Below, one piece after another: positions 9,118 through 18,200 of a DNA stretch of 64,000 nt (the first letter of the stretch is position 1; each line of letters starts with the position of its first letter). This stretch comes from Ruicaihuangia caeni. Its GTDB lineage: Bacteria > Actinomycetota > Actinomycetes > Actinomycetales > Microbacteriaceae. Location of the stretch: contig NZ_JASATX010000001.1 of NCBI RefSeq assembly GCF_029952955.1, forward strand, positions 62,001-126,000, written 5' to 3'. A model generated the notes under the pieces. It searched no databases and had not been told where the DNA came from. It worked only from the letters and a program-made list of their open reading frames with translations. Both the position numbers and the translations under genes were made by a program.

Positions 9118-10578
9118 ATGACAGATTCCTCAGCACACGCATCCCCTGGTCATTCCGATCGCGCGAAGTGGGAGGCATTCGCGGTCTGCGTGACCGTCGC
9201 GGCGCTGACGATCCTCGACATCTCGAAGATCAACGTGGGAATCCCGCCCATCGAAGCCTCGCTCAACGGCGGACCGACCGAGTTGCAGCTCATCGTGGCG
9301 GGGTACGCGCTCGCCTTTGGCTTGTTGCTCGTACCGGCCGGCCGGCTGGGTGATCTCCGCTCCCGCAAGGCCATGTTCATCATCGGCCTTTCCGCGTTCA
9401 CCTTCGCGAGTCTCTGGTGCGCGCTCGCTCCGAACATCGAGATGCTGGTCGTGGGCAGGTTGCTGCAGGGCGTCGCGGCCGGCATCCAGATGCCGCAGGT
9501 GCTCGGTCTGATCCAGCAACTGTTCGTCGGCCCCGAGCGCGGCCGGGCGTTCGGCGTATTCGGCGCGATCATTGGCATCTCCACCGCGATCGGCCCGACC
9601 CTCGGGGGAGTGCTCATCGCGGCGGGCGGTCCCGAGAACGGCTGGCGCCTGCTGTTCTGGATGAACGTGCCCCTAGGGGTGCTGGCTCTGCTGCTGGCGA
9701 TCAAGCTGCTGCCGGCGGTGCAGCTGAAGCCGCAGGGCGACCGCTCGCTCGACCTCGTGGGCATCGGTCTGCTCGGTGCGACCGTGTTCTGCCTGATGCT
9801 GCCGTTCGTGCTCACGACCGGGGGGCCCTCCGACGACCCTGCGCGGTGGTGGTGGCTGGTGGGCTTCGCCGTCTTCGGCTCGCTCTTCACCTACTGGGAG
9901 CTCGCGTACCGCAGGCGCGGCAAGTCTCCCGTGATCGACTTCCGGCTGTTCCGCCTCGCCACGTTCCGAAACGGCACGCTGATCGCGACCGCCTACTTCT
10001 CGGCGATGCCGGCGAGCTTCTTGCTGACGGTGCTCTACGTGCAGCAGGGACTCGGCTTCTCGCCGGTCATCGCGGGCATGGTGAGCATCCCGTTCGCACT
10101 CACCTCCGCATTCACGTCGTGGTGGAGCGGACGACGGGTCGAGCAGTACGGGCCCAAGCTGGTCGCGGTGGGCGTTGCAGGAGTGTTCGTCGGCTTCTCC
10201 ATCGTCGTCATCGCGGGCGTGCTCGTTCCGCACGACCTGGTGCCGTGGGCCATTGCCTGCGGAATGACGCTGGGCGGGCTCGGCGCTGGTTGCGTCATCT
10301 CGCCGAACCAGACCATCACGCTCTCGCAGGTTCCGGTCGTGCAGGGCGGTGTCGCTGGCTCGGTCGGCCAGGTGGGCCAGCGCGTGGGCACGGCGATCGG
10401 CGTGGCCGTCGCGGCCTCCACGTTCTACGCGGTGCTCGCCGGAACGGGAGCGGATGCCGCGGGCTTCCGCTCGGCATACGCCTCGGGCATGGCGGCGGCT
10501 CTCGGCATCCTGCTGGTCGCTGCCGTGTTCGCCATCGCCGATGTGCGCATCCTCCGCCGCGACCGACCCATCGCCTGA
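9118..10578 (+). CDS. MFS drug-resistance transporter, DHA2 (EmrB/QacA-like)
   Basis: This 486-residue proton-driven exporter has about 14 predicted membrane segments. Seen: the motif-A region GRLGDLRSRKAMF after segment 2, the motif-C-like GPTLGGVLIAAGG in segment 5, and an early acidic residue in LTILDISKINV (motif D1 of the 14-helix group). The ATG at 9118 follows GAGGGGA. It is preceded by a well-formed dyad operator. Substrates are likely hydrophobic or cationic drugs or metabolites, but the sequence does not specify them. Confidence 0.9.
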   Translation: MTDSSAHASPGHSDRAKWEAFAVCVTVAALTILDISKINVGIPPIEASLNGGPTELQLIVAGYALAFGLLLVPAGRLGDLRSRKAMFIIGLSAFTFASLWCALAPNIEMLVVGRLLQGVAAGIQMPQVLGLIQQLFVGPERGRAFGVFGAIIGISTAIGPTLGGVLIAAGGPENGWRLLFWMNVPLGVLALLLAIKLLPAVQLKPQGDRSLDLVGIGLLGATVFCLMLPFVLTTGGPSDDPARWWWLVGFAVFGSLFTYWELAYRRRGKSPVIDFRLFRLATFRNGTLIATAYFSAMPASFLLTVLYVQQGLGFSPVIAGMVSIPFALTSAFTSWWSGRRVEQYGPKLVAVGVAGVFVGFSIVVIAGVLVPHDLVPWAIACGMTLGGLGAGCVISPNQTITLSQVPVVQGGVAGSVGQVGQRVGTAIGVAVAASTFYAVLAGTGADAAGFRSAYASGMAAALGILLVAAVFAIADVRILRRDRPIA

Positions 10579-10590
10579 CCGCGGGACCCC

Positions 10591-10680
10591 ACCGCCCGCG
10601 ACACACCCGCCCATGCCACACCACGCCGCGACACACCCGCCCATGCCACACCACGCCGCGACACGCCCGCCCGCGAGCCA
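10591..10680. repeat. 30-bp tandem repeat, three copies
   Basis: Units 10591-10620, 10621-10650 and 10651-10680 share a core of CCGCGACACACCCGCCCATG. The first two are nearly identical and the third is degenerate at its end. It lies just past the exporter stop and before the palindromic element. It is not a CRISPR array, because the copies abut with no spacers. Confidence 0.8.
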
Positions 10681-10714
10681 TCGCTCACGCACCCCTCGGC
10701 GACGCACCCCTTTG

Positions 10715-10778
10715 CGGCGAGATGACGCAATCTGCTGCCGCAAACCGCTTGACGCTCGCCGATTCTGTCATCTCGGCG
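10715..10778. repeat. Dispersed palindromic element, copy 2
   Basis: The left arm 10715-10732 and right arm 10761-10778 are inverted repeats (15 of 18 pair) around a 28-bp centre. The left half is closely related to the element at 2076-2138. It lies between the convergent exporter and hisN-like genes, the same kind of position as copy 1. Confidence 0.6.
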
Positions 10779-10822
10779 CAGGGGGCCCCGCCGGGTGGCG
10801 CGGCGTGAGTTCGCGCTGAGCT

Positions 10823-11614
10823 TCAGCGAGCGGCGAGCGCGCGAAGCGCTTCGTCGTGCAGCAGGCCGTTGGTGGCGAGCGCACTGCCGTGCCAGGGGCC
10901 CGTCTCACCGTCGATCGAGGTGAACCTGCCGCCCGCCTCCTCGATGATCGGCACGATGGCGGCCATGTCGTAGGGCTTGAGGTCGGGCTCGCTCACCAGG
11001 TCGATGGCGCCCTCGGCCACGAGCATGTACGACCACATGTCGCCGATGCCCCGCTCGCGCCAGACGGTGCGCGTGAGTTCGATGATGCGATCGAGGCGGC
11101 CGATCTCGTCCCAGCCCTGCAGCCGGTTGTAGCTGATGTTCGCCTCGGCCAGCGTCGCGACGTCTGAGACCGCGAGCCGCTGGGGCGCGCCGCCGTCGTG
11201 CTGCATCCACGCGCCTTCGCCGCGCGAGGCCCACCAGCGTCGGCCGAGCGCCGGCGCGCTCACTACTCCGAGCACCACGTCGCCGTCGATCGCGAGCGCG
11301 ATCAGCGTGCCCCAGATCGGCACCCCTCGCATGAAGTTCGCGGTGCCGTCGATGGGATCGATGATCCACTGACGCGCGGATGCGCCTGCGGAACCGAACT
11401 CCTCACCGAAGACCGCATCGCCCTTGCGTGAGTCGGCGATGCGTTGACGCAGCACCTCCTCGACGCGCTTATCGGCATCCGTCACATGGGTGCGGTCGGC
11501 CTTCAGTTGCACATCGAGGTTCGCGGCACGGTACCGGTCGAGCGAGATCAGGTCTGCATCACCCGCCATCGAGAGGGCGAAGGCGAGATCGTCGTCGATG
11601 CTGTGCTCGGTCAC
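10823..11614 (-). CDS. hisN: Inositol monophosphatase family phosphatase (HisN-like)
   Basis: This 263-residue Mg-dependent phosphatase has the IMPase family motifs: GEEFG (metal ligand), DPIDGTANF (metal/phosphate site) and, near the C-terminus, a DLKPYDMAAIVPIIEEAGG segment. Actinobacterial members next to aroA-rsgA are usually histidinol-phosphate phosphatases, the last missing step of histidine synthesis; inositol-1-phosphatase is the alternative and would feed mycothiol. GTG 11614 was preferred because the family N-terminus begins there; an upstream GTG at 11683 adds 23 unconserved residues. It is the last gene of aroA-rsgA-hisN. Confidence 0.8.
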   Translation of the reverse strand: MTEHSIDDDLAFALSMAGDADLISLDRYRAANLDVQLKADRTHVTDADKRVEEVLRQRIADSRKGDAVFGEEFGSAGASARQWIIDPIDGTANFMRGVPIWGTLIALAIDGDVVLGVVSAPALGRRWWASRGEGAWMQHDGGAPQRLAVSDVATLAEANISYNRLQGWDEIGRLDRIIELTRTVWRERGIGDMWSYMLVAEGAIDLVSEPDLKPYDMAAIVPIIEEAGGRFTSIDGETGPWHGSALATNGLLHDEALRALAAR

Positions 11615-11701
11615 GCCATCAGCGTAGCCGCCGCGCGCGCGGCCAGGGCGTGCCCAACGTCGGCCCAGCACCAGCGCCAGCACGGTGGGGCCGGCCGGGG
11701 C

Positions 11702-12727
11702 TCAGGCGCCGAGCGCCGCCAGCAGCCGCTGCGCCGAGTCGAGGCGATGGCGAGCGATCTCGCCCCGCTCGACCGCCTCTTCGATCGCGCAATCGGGTGA
11801 GTCCGGCATATGCGTGCATCCGCGGGGGCACCCCTCTGCGATCGCCGCGAGATCCGTGAACGCGCGGAGCACATTGCCGCGGTCGACATGGCCGAGGCCG
11901 AACGACCTCACGCCGGGAGTGTCGATGATCCACCCCCCTGTCGGCAGTCGGAGCGACACCGTCGACGACGAGGTGTGCCGCCCGCGACCGGTCACCTCGT
12001 TCACTCGCCCGGTGGCGCGATCAGCGCCCGGCACCAGAGCGTTCACCAGGGTCGACTTGCCCACACCGGAGTGCCCGACCGCGACGGTGCGGTGCCCGGC
12101 GAGCCGCTCGCGAAGCTCGTCAACGGGCGGGTCGTCCTGGCGGCTGAGGTAGACCTCGAGGTCGAGATCGCTGAAGTTCGAGAGGAACTCGGCCGGATCA
12201 GCGAGGTCGGTCTTCGTGACCACCACGAGAGGTCGGATGCCGGCATCGAAGGCCGCGACCAGGTATCGGTCGACGAGCCGCTGGCGCGGCTCGGGGTTCG
12301 CCGCAGCGACCACGATGAGCATCTGGTCGGCATTGGCGACGATGACGCGCTCCACCTCGTCGGTGTCGTCGGCGCTGCGCCGCAGCAGCGTCTCTCGTTC
12401 GCGCACCCGCACGGCGCGGGCGAGCGATCCCGGCTCGCCGGACGTATCGCCGACCAAGTCCACAACATCGCCGGTCACGATCGCTTTCTTGCCGAGCTCT
12501 CGGGCGCGCGCCGCCGTGACGGTCCGTTCGTCAGCTCCGCCCTCATCGACCACCACGCCGTAACGACCACGGTCGACGGTGATGACCCGTCCCTCCTGCG
12601 CGTTGGCGTGCTCCGGACGGATCTTGGTGCGCGGTCGGTTCCCCTTGGGGTTGGGGCGCGAGCGCACCGCCGACTCGTCGTACTCGCCGTACGGTTCGTC
12701 GACGTCGTCGTCGCTCCACCAGCTCAT
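11702..12727 (-). CDS. rsgA: Ribosome small-subunit-dependent GTPase RsgA
   Basis: RsgA is a late 30S-assembly GTPase. The 341-residue protein shows the circularly permuted GTPase order: TKTD (G4, about residue 171), then GHSGVGKS (G1), then DTPG (G3). A C-terminal zinc knuckle of pattern C-x3-C-x-H-x6-C follows. An N-terminal OB-fold segment (VITVDRGRYGVVV) is present. The ATG lies 15 bp after the aroA stop, so the two are co-transcribed. Confidence 0.95.
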   Translation of the reverse strand: MSWWSDDDVDEPYGEYDESAVRSRPNPKGNRPRTKIRPEHANAQEGRVITVDRGRYGVVVDEGGADERTVTAARARELGKKAIVTGDVVDLVGDTSGEPGSLARAVRVRERETLLRRSADDTDEVERVIVANADQMLIVVAAANPEPRQRLVDRYLVAAFDAGIRPLVVVTKTDLADPAEFLSNFSDLDLEVYLSRQDDPPVDELRERLAGHRTVAVGHSGVGKSTLVNALVPGADRATGRVNEVTGRGRHTSSSTVSLRLPTGGWIIDTPGVRSFGLGHVDRGNVLRAFTDLAAIAEGCPRGCTHMPDSPDCAIEEAVERGEIARHRLDSAQRLLAALGA

Positions 12728-12742
12728 GCCGCGCTGCCCGGC

Positions 12743-14155
12743 CTACACGCTGCCGATCGCTGCGGCATCCGACCCGGCGCCGTCGTGCGAGAGCATGCCT
12801 CGCCACAGCTCGGGGAACTCCGGAAGCGTCTTGGAGGTGGTGGCGATGTCGTCGATCGCAACTCCCTCGACTGCCAGGCCGATGATCGAACCGGATGTCG
12901 CCATGCGGTGATCGGCGTATGCCTTCCAAGGCCCGCCGTGGAGCTTGCGCGGCTGCAACTCGAGACCGTCCTCCAGTTCCGTCACCGCGCCACCGAGACC
13001 GTTGATCTCGGCTGCGAGTGCGGCGAGCCTGTCGGTCTCGTGTCCGCGCAGGTGTCCGATGCCAGTGATGCGGCTGGGGCCGGCCGCGAGCGCTGCGAGC
13101 GCGACGAGCGCGGGCGCGAGCTCACCGCCCTCGCTGAGGTCGAGCTCCACACCAGGCAGCTGAGCTCCGCCTCGTACGCCATCCCCGCCGTCGACGGTGA
13201 GCGCGTCGCCATGGCGGGTCACGCTTGCACCGAAGCGGGGGAGCAGCTCCTCGAGGTGAGCGCCCACCTGCGTGGTCGTCGCAGGCCAGTCGTCGATCGT
13301 GACGGTGCCGCCCGCGACGAGCGCGGCCGCGAGGAAGGGCGCCGCATTCGAGAGGTCGGGCTCGATCGTAAGATCGCGCGCCCGAATCGGCTGCCGTGCC
13401 ACCTTCCAGACGCCGGGTTCCGGGGATTCTACGGTCACTCCGCGGGCTCGCAGGCACTCGACAGTCATCTCGATGTGCGGCATGCTCGGGAGCCGGTCGC
13501 CCGTGTGCCGCAGCAGCAATCCCTCTTCGAAGCGGGGCGCGACCATCAGCAGGGCCGAGACGAACTGGCTCGACTCGCTCGCATCGATCTCGAGCTCGCC
13601 ACCGGTGACACGGCCGGTGCCGTACAGGCTGAACGGCAGCGAGCCGCGTCCGTCGTCATTGACGTCGACACCGAGCGAGCGAAGCGACTCGATGGTCGCG
13701 CGCATCGGGCGCTTGCGCGCATACTCATCACCGTCGAAGGCGACGGGACCGAGCGCGAGTGCGGCCATCGGCGGCATGAAGCGCATCACCGTGCCCGCCA
13801 GCCCGCATTCGATCGAGGTGCCGCCGAGCAGCTCTTCAGGGGGCGTGATTCGCCGATCGGGGCCGTATGCACCGTCGCCCGGTACCGCCTCGATCGAGAC
13901 GCCGAGTGCCCGCAGCGCCTCGATCATCAGCTCGCTGTCGCGAGACCGAAGCGGGCGGCGCAGGGTCGACGGCCCGTCTGCCAGGGCAGCCAGCACGAGC
14001 TCGCGATTCGTCAGGCTCTTCGAGCCGGGCAGCTGCAGGCGCGCGGCAAGGGGCGCCGTCGCGACTGGCGCCTGCCATGGTCCCGGTTCACCCGCGTTCC
14101 GCTGGTTGTCGCCATAGGGATCGAAATCGGGCTGGGAATACTTTGAGATCAGCAT
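12743..14155 (-). CDS. aroA: 3-phosphoshikimate 1-carboxyvinyltransferase (EPSP synthase)
   Basis: AroA joins shikimate 3-phosphate and PEP in the sixth step of the shikimate pathway. The 470-residue protein shows [18 protein letters not shown] (S3P-binding lysine and serine), the [10 protein letters not shown] motif and the C-terminal PEP site [11 protein letters not shown]. The start was taken at ATG 14155; a frame reaching 14200 adds 15 residues and would run across the divergent sigR promoter. It heads aroA-rsgA-hisN, divergent from sigR. Confidence 0.95.
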   Translation of the reverse strand: MLISKYSQPDFDPYGDNQRNAGEPGPWQAPVATAPLAARLQLPGSKSLTNRELVLAALADGPSTLRRPLRSRDSELMIEALRALGVSIEAVPGDGAYGPDRRITPPEELLGGTSIECGLAGTVMRFMPPMAALALGPVAFDGDEYARKRPMRATIESLRSLGVDVNDDGRGSLPFSLYGTGRVTGGELEIDASESSQFVSALLMVAPRFEEGLLLRHTGDRLPSMPHIEMTVECLRARGVTVESPEPGVWKVARQPIRARDLTIEPDLSNAAPFLAAALVAGGTVTIDDWPATTTQVGAHLEELLPRFGASVTRHGDALTVDGGDGVRGGAQLPGVELDLSEGGELAPALVALAALAAGPSRITGIGHLRGHETDRLAALAAEINGLGGAVTELEDGLELQPRKLHGGPWKAYADHRMATSGSIIGLAVEGVAIDDIATTSKTLPEFPELWRGMLSHDGAGSDAAAIGSV

Positions 14156-14160
14156 CGGTT
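14135..14160 (+). promoter_or_regulatory. SigR-type promoter of sigR-rsrA
   Basis: GGAAT at 14135-14139, 18 bp, then GTT at 14158-14160. This matches the known SigR/SigH consensus GGAAT-N18/19-GTT exactly. It reads toward sigR, about 45 bp before the first possible start. It indicates positive autoregulation under disulfide stress. The -35 half lies inside the 5' end of aroA on the other strand. Confidence 0.85.
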
Positions 14161-14245
14161 TCCAGAGTATCGGCACTTTCTCAAAGGGATCGGGGCTCAC
14201 GCAATGGCATTCACGCTCGAAGCCGCGCGCCTAGACTGGCGCACG

Positions 14246-14905
14246 ATGGACGACGTGACGGGTGATGACACCCGGCCGGACGCGGATGCCGCGATCCAGC
14301 CGGCCGCTGACGACCGAAGCCACGGCAGCGAGCACGGCGATGTGCGCGACGTCTTCGAGTCGCAGGCCATGCCGTTCATGGATCAGCTCTACGCAGCGGC
14401 GATGCGCATGTCGCGGAACCCGGCCGACGCCGCCGACCTGGTGCAGGACACGTACGCCAAGGCCTTCGCCGCGTTCGGGTCCTTCAAACAGGGCACCAAC
14501 CTCAAGGCCTGGCTGTACCGCATCCTCACCAATACCTACATCAACGCGTATCGCAAGCGGCAGCGCGACCCATACCAGGGCTCCATCGACGAACTCGAGG
14601 AGTGGCAGGTCGGTTCCGCCGAGTCGGCGACGTCGAGCTCGTCGCGCTCGGCAGAGGCGGAAGCGATCGACCGGATGCCGGCGGGCGCCGTCAAGGACGC
14701 CCTCCAGTCGATCCCCGATGACTTCCGCATCGCCGTCTACCTCGCCGATGTGGAGGGCTTCTCCTACCAGGAGATCGCTGAAATGATGAAGACCCCTACC
14801 GGCACCGTCATGAGCCGACTCCACCGCGGCCGACGGATGCTGCGAGAGCGATTGGCCGACTACGCCGCGGAGCGCGGCATCGGCCGCACCGGGAGCCCGA
14901 AATGA
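14246..14905 (+). CDS. sigR: ECF sigma factor SigR (SigH/RpoE family)
   Basis: SigR is the thiol-oxidative-stress sigma factor of actinobacteria, held by RsrA. Seen: sigma region 2 ([38 protein letters not shown]) and region 4 ([32 protein letters not shown]). The linker is Ser-rich. ATG 14246 (219 residues) is preferred: a TAGACT box at 14232-14237 ends 8 nt before it, suggesting a second, leaderless housekeeping start. ATG 14204 would give 233 residues with an unconserved N-terminus and remains possible. The stop overlaps the rsrA start (ATGA). Confidence 0.93.
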   Translation: MDDVTGDDTRPDADAAIQPAADDRSHGSEHGDVRDVFESQAMPFMDQLYAAAMRMSRNPADAADLVQDTYAKAFAAFGSFKQGTNLKAWLYRILTNTYINAYRKRQRDPYQGSIDELEEWQVGSAESATSSSSRSAEAEAIDRMPAGAVKDALQSIPDDFRIAVYLADVEGFSYQEIAEMMKTPTGTVMSRLHRGRRMLRERLADYAAERGIGRTGSPK

Positions 14906-15144
14906 CTGATTGCGAGAAGGCCCGCGCCGAACTCGAGGAGTACCTGCACAACGAGTTGGGCGCCGAAGACGCCGCGATGGTCGCCCAGCACCTCGCCGAG
15001 TGCGAGGACTGCCGGAGCGAGCACCGATTGGGCGCTGCGCTCACTGAGGCCGTGCGCCGCGCGTGCCGGGAGCGCGCGCCGGAAGAGTTGCGCGCGCTGG
15101 TGCTGACCCACATTCGAAGCGTTGAGGCGACCCAGGCGGTCTGA
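14902..15144 (+). CDS. rsrA: Redox-sensing zinc anti-sigma factor RsrA
   Basis: RsrA sequesters SigR in reducing conditions and releases it when its cysteines form a disulfide and zinc is lost. The 80-residue protein contains the ZAS motif His30-x3-Cys34-x2-Cys37 plus an N-terminal Cys4, the set used in the characterised RsrA. It is translationally coupled to sigR. Length and residues are fully consistent with a functional sensor. Confidence 0.94.
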   Translation: MTDCEKARAELEEYLHNELGAEDAAMVAQHLAECEDCRSEHRLGAALTEAVRRACRERAPEELRALVLTHIRSVEATQAV

Positions 15145-15233
15145 GCAGGGTCACTCCCAGGCGCCCTGAGCGGGCTCTCCGTCCAGCGGACGAGCACGGT
15201 GACCACGCGGGCGGCCCAGCCGCGGCAAACGAA

Positions 15234-15269
15234 CGGTGCCCGCCCCGGATCATTCCGAGGCGGGCACCG
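15234..15269. terminator. Bidirectional terminator between rsrA and kgd
   Basis: CGGTGCCCGCC (15234-15244) and GGCGGGCACCG (15259-15269) form a perfect 11-bp stem, extended by a short inner CGG/CCG pairing. It sits in the 150-bp gap between convergent genes. There is no T-run. Confidence 0.7.
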
Positions 15270-15294
15270 GAGGCCGCTCTGTGTCGGCGCGGTC

Positions 15295-18200
15295 TCAGGC
15301 GAACGCGGCCGCGATCAGCTCCGCGTGCTCTTGCGCGCTGCGCTTGTTCGAGCCTGTGGCGGGGGAAGCGGATGCCGGGCGCGACGACACACGCAGGCTC
15401 CGACCCTCGAGGTGCTTCGGAAGCTCGAGGCCGAGGAACGGCCAAGCGCCCTGGTTCTCGGGCTCTTCCTGCACCCACACGATCTCGTTCGCGTTCGGGT
15501 ACATGCGCAGCACCGTCTGCAGCTCGTCGGCCGGGAACGGGTAGAACTGCTCCATCCGCACGAGGGCGACGTCGGTGCGCTCCTGCTTCTTCACTTCGGC
15601 CTTCAGGTCGTAGTGGAGCTTGCCGGCATGCAGCAGCACCCGCGTGACGGCCGAGCGGTCGTCGACCGAGGCGTCGTCGATCACCGGTTCGAAGCGCCCG
15701 GTCAGGAAGTCCTCGACCTCGCTCGTGGCGCCCCGAAGGCGGAGCATCGCCTTGGGTGTGAACACGATGAGCGGACGGCGCGGCCGTGCGTACGCCTGGC
15801 GGCGAAGCAGGTGGAAGTACGACGCCGGGGTCGACGGACGGGCGATCGTCATGTTGTCTTCGGCAGCCATCTGCAGGAAGCGCTCGATACGGGCCGACGA
15901 GTGGTCGGGCCCCTGGCCCTCGTAGCCGTGGGGCAGCAGCAGCACCAGGCCGGCGCGCTGGTCCCACTTCTGCTCGGCGCTCGCGATGAACTCGTCGATG
16001 ACGATCTGGGCGCCGTTGGCGAAGTCGCCGAACTGAGCTTCCCACAGCACCAGGGCGTCGGTGCGCTCGACGGAGTAGCCGTACTCGTACGCCATCGCTG
16101 CGTACTCGCTCAGCAGCGAGTCGTAGACCCAGAAGCGACCCTGGTTCTCCGCGAGGTTGCCGAGCGGCAGCCACTCCTGGCCGTTCTCACGGTCGTGCAG
16201 CACCGCGTGACGCTGCACGAAGGTGCCGCGGCGCGCGTCCTGCCCGACGAGACGCACCGGTGTGCCCTCGACCAGCAGCGATCCGAGCGCGAGCAGCTCT
16301 CCGAAGCCCCAGTCGATACCGCCATTGCGGCTCATCTCCACGCGCTTGTTCATCAGCTGCTGCAGCTTCGGATGCACGGTGAAGCCGGCGGGCTTGTTGT
16401 TGTGCGCGTCACCGATCAGCTCGATGATCGCCCGGTCGACGCCCGTCGTCTCGGGCGAGTGGGGCGGCTCCTCGATCTGAGCCGAGATGATGCCGCTCGC
16501 CGACACCGCCGGGATCGAGCCGGTCTGCGCCTCGTGCGTCTCGGCGAAGGCGCGCTCCAGGCTCTCCTGGAAGTCGCGCTGCGCCGCCTGGAACTCTTCC
16601 TCGGTGATGTCGCCGCGGCCGACGAGGGCCTCGGCGTACAGGGTGCGCACCGAGCGCTTGGCCTCGATGAGGTTGTACATCAGCGGCTGGGTCATCGACG
16701 GGTCGTCGCCCTCGTTGTGCCCGCGCCGGCGGTACGACACGAGGTCGATGACGACATCGCGCTTGAATTCCTGGCGGTACTTGAACGCGAGCTCCGCGAC
16801 CCGCACGACGGCTTCGGGGTCGTCGCCGTTCACATGGAAGATCGGTGCCTGGATGGTCTTCGCCACGTCGGTCGCATAGACCGACGTGCGGCCCTCACCG
16901 GGCGGCGTGGTGAAGCCCACCTGGTTGTTGATGACGACGTGAACGGTGCCGCCGGTGCGGTAGGCCCGCAGCTGTGACATCTGCATGGTCTCCACGACCA
17001 CGCCCTGGCCGGCCATCGCGGCGTCGCCGTGCACCAGGATCGGGAGCCACGTGAACGAGCCGATCGGCTTGCGGTCCTGCTTCGCGCGCACGATGCCCTC
17101 GAGCACGCCGTCGACGGCCTCGAGGTGCGACGGGTTCGCAGCGAGCGACACGGGGATCTGCTTGCCGGAGGCGGCGGTGAAGGTTCCCTCGGTGCCGAGG
17201 TGGTACTTCACATCGCCCGAGCCCTGCGGTGCGCGCAGATCGGTCGTCCCCTCGAACTCGCGGAACACCTGACCGTAGGTCTTGCCCGCGATGTTGGTGA
17301 GCACGTTGAGCCGACCGCGGTGCGCCATGCCGATGGCGACCCCGTCGAGCTCGGCCTCGGCCGCGCCCTGCAGGATCTCATCGAGCAGTGCGATCGTGGA
17401 CTCGCCGCCCTCGAGGCTGAACCGCTTCTGACCCACGTACTTCGTCTGGAGGAAGGTCTCGAACGCCTCGGCCTGGTTGAGCTTGCCGAGAATCCGCATC
17501 TGCTCGTCGTGCGTCGGCTTCTCATACGGCTTCTCGAGCTGGTCCTGGAACCAGCGGCGCTGCACCGGGTCTTGGATGTGCATGTACTCGACGCCGATGG
17601 TGCGGCAGTACGAGTCGCGCAGCACGCCGAGGATGTCGCGCAGCGTCATGGTGCGCTTGCCGCCGAAGCCGTTCGTCACGAACTCGCGGTCGAGGTCCCA
17701 GAACGTGAGGCTGTGCGAGTTGATGTCGAGGTCGGGGTGCGAGCGCTGCACGTACTCGAGCGGGTCGGTGTCGGCCATGAGGTGACCGCGAACTCGGTAG
17801 GAGTTGATGAGCTCCTGGACCCGCGCGGTCTTGTCGACGCGCTCGGCGAGATCGATCTTGATGTCGGCGGCCCAGCGGATCGGGTCGTAGGGAATGCGCA
17901 GCGCCGCGAAGATCTCCTCGTAGAAGCCGCGCTGCCCGATCAGCAGCTCGTGCAGCAGCTTGAGGTACTCGCCCGAACCGGCGCCCTGGATGACCCTGTG
18001 GTCATAGGTGCTGGTGAGGGTGATCGTCTTGCCGATGCCGAGTTCTGCCAGCGTCTTGGGCGCCGACCCCTGGAACTCGGCCGGGTACTCCAGCGCACCG
18101 GCGCCGATGATGCATCCCGCGCCCTGCATGAGCCGGGGAACCGAGTGCACCGTGCCGATGCCGCCGGGGTTGGTGAGCGAGATGGTGTTGCCCTGGAAGT

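Noticed and set aside
10591-10680. Possible CRISPR array
   Set aside because: The 30-bp units abut without spacers and degenerate at the third copy; no cas genes are present.
11615-11683. Longer N-terminus for the hisN-like gene (GTG 11683)
   Set aside because: The extra 23 residues are Arg/Gly-rich and unlike the family; GTG 11614 starts at the conserved part.
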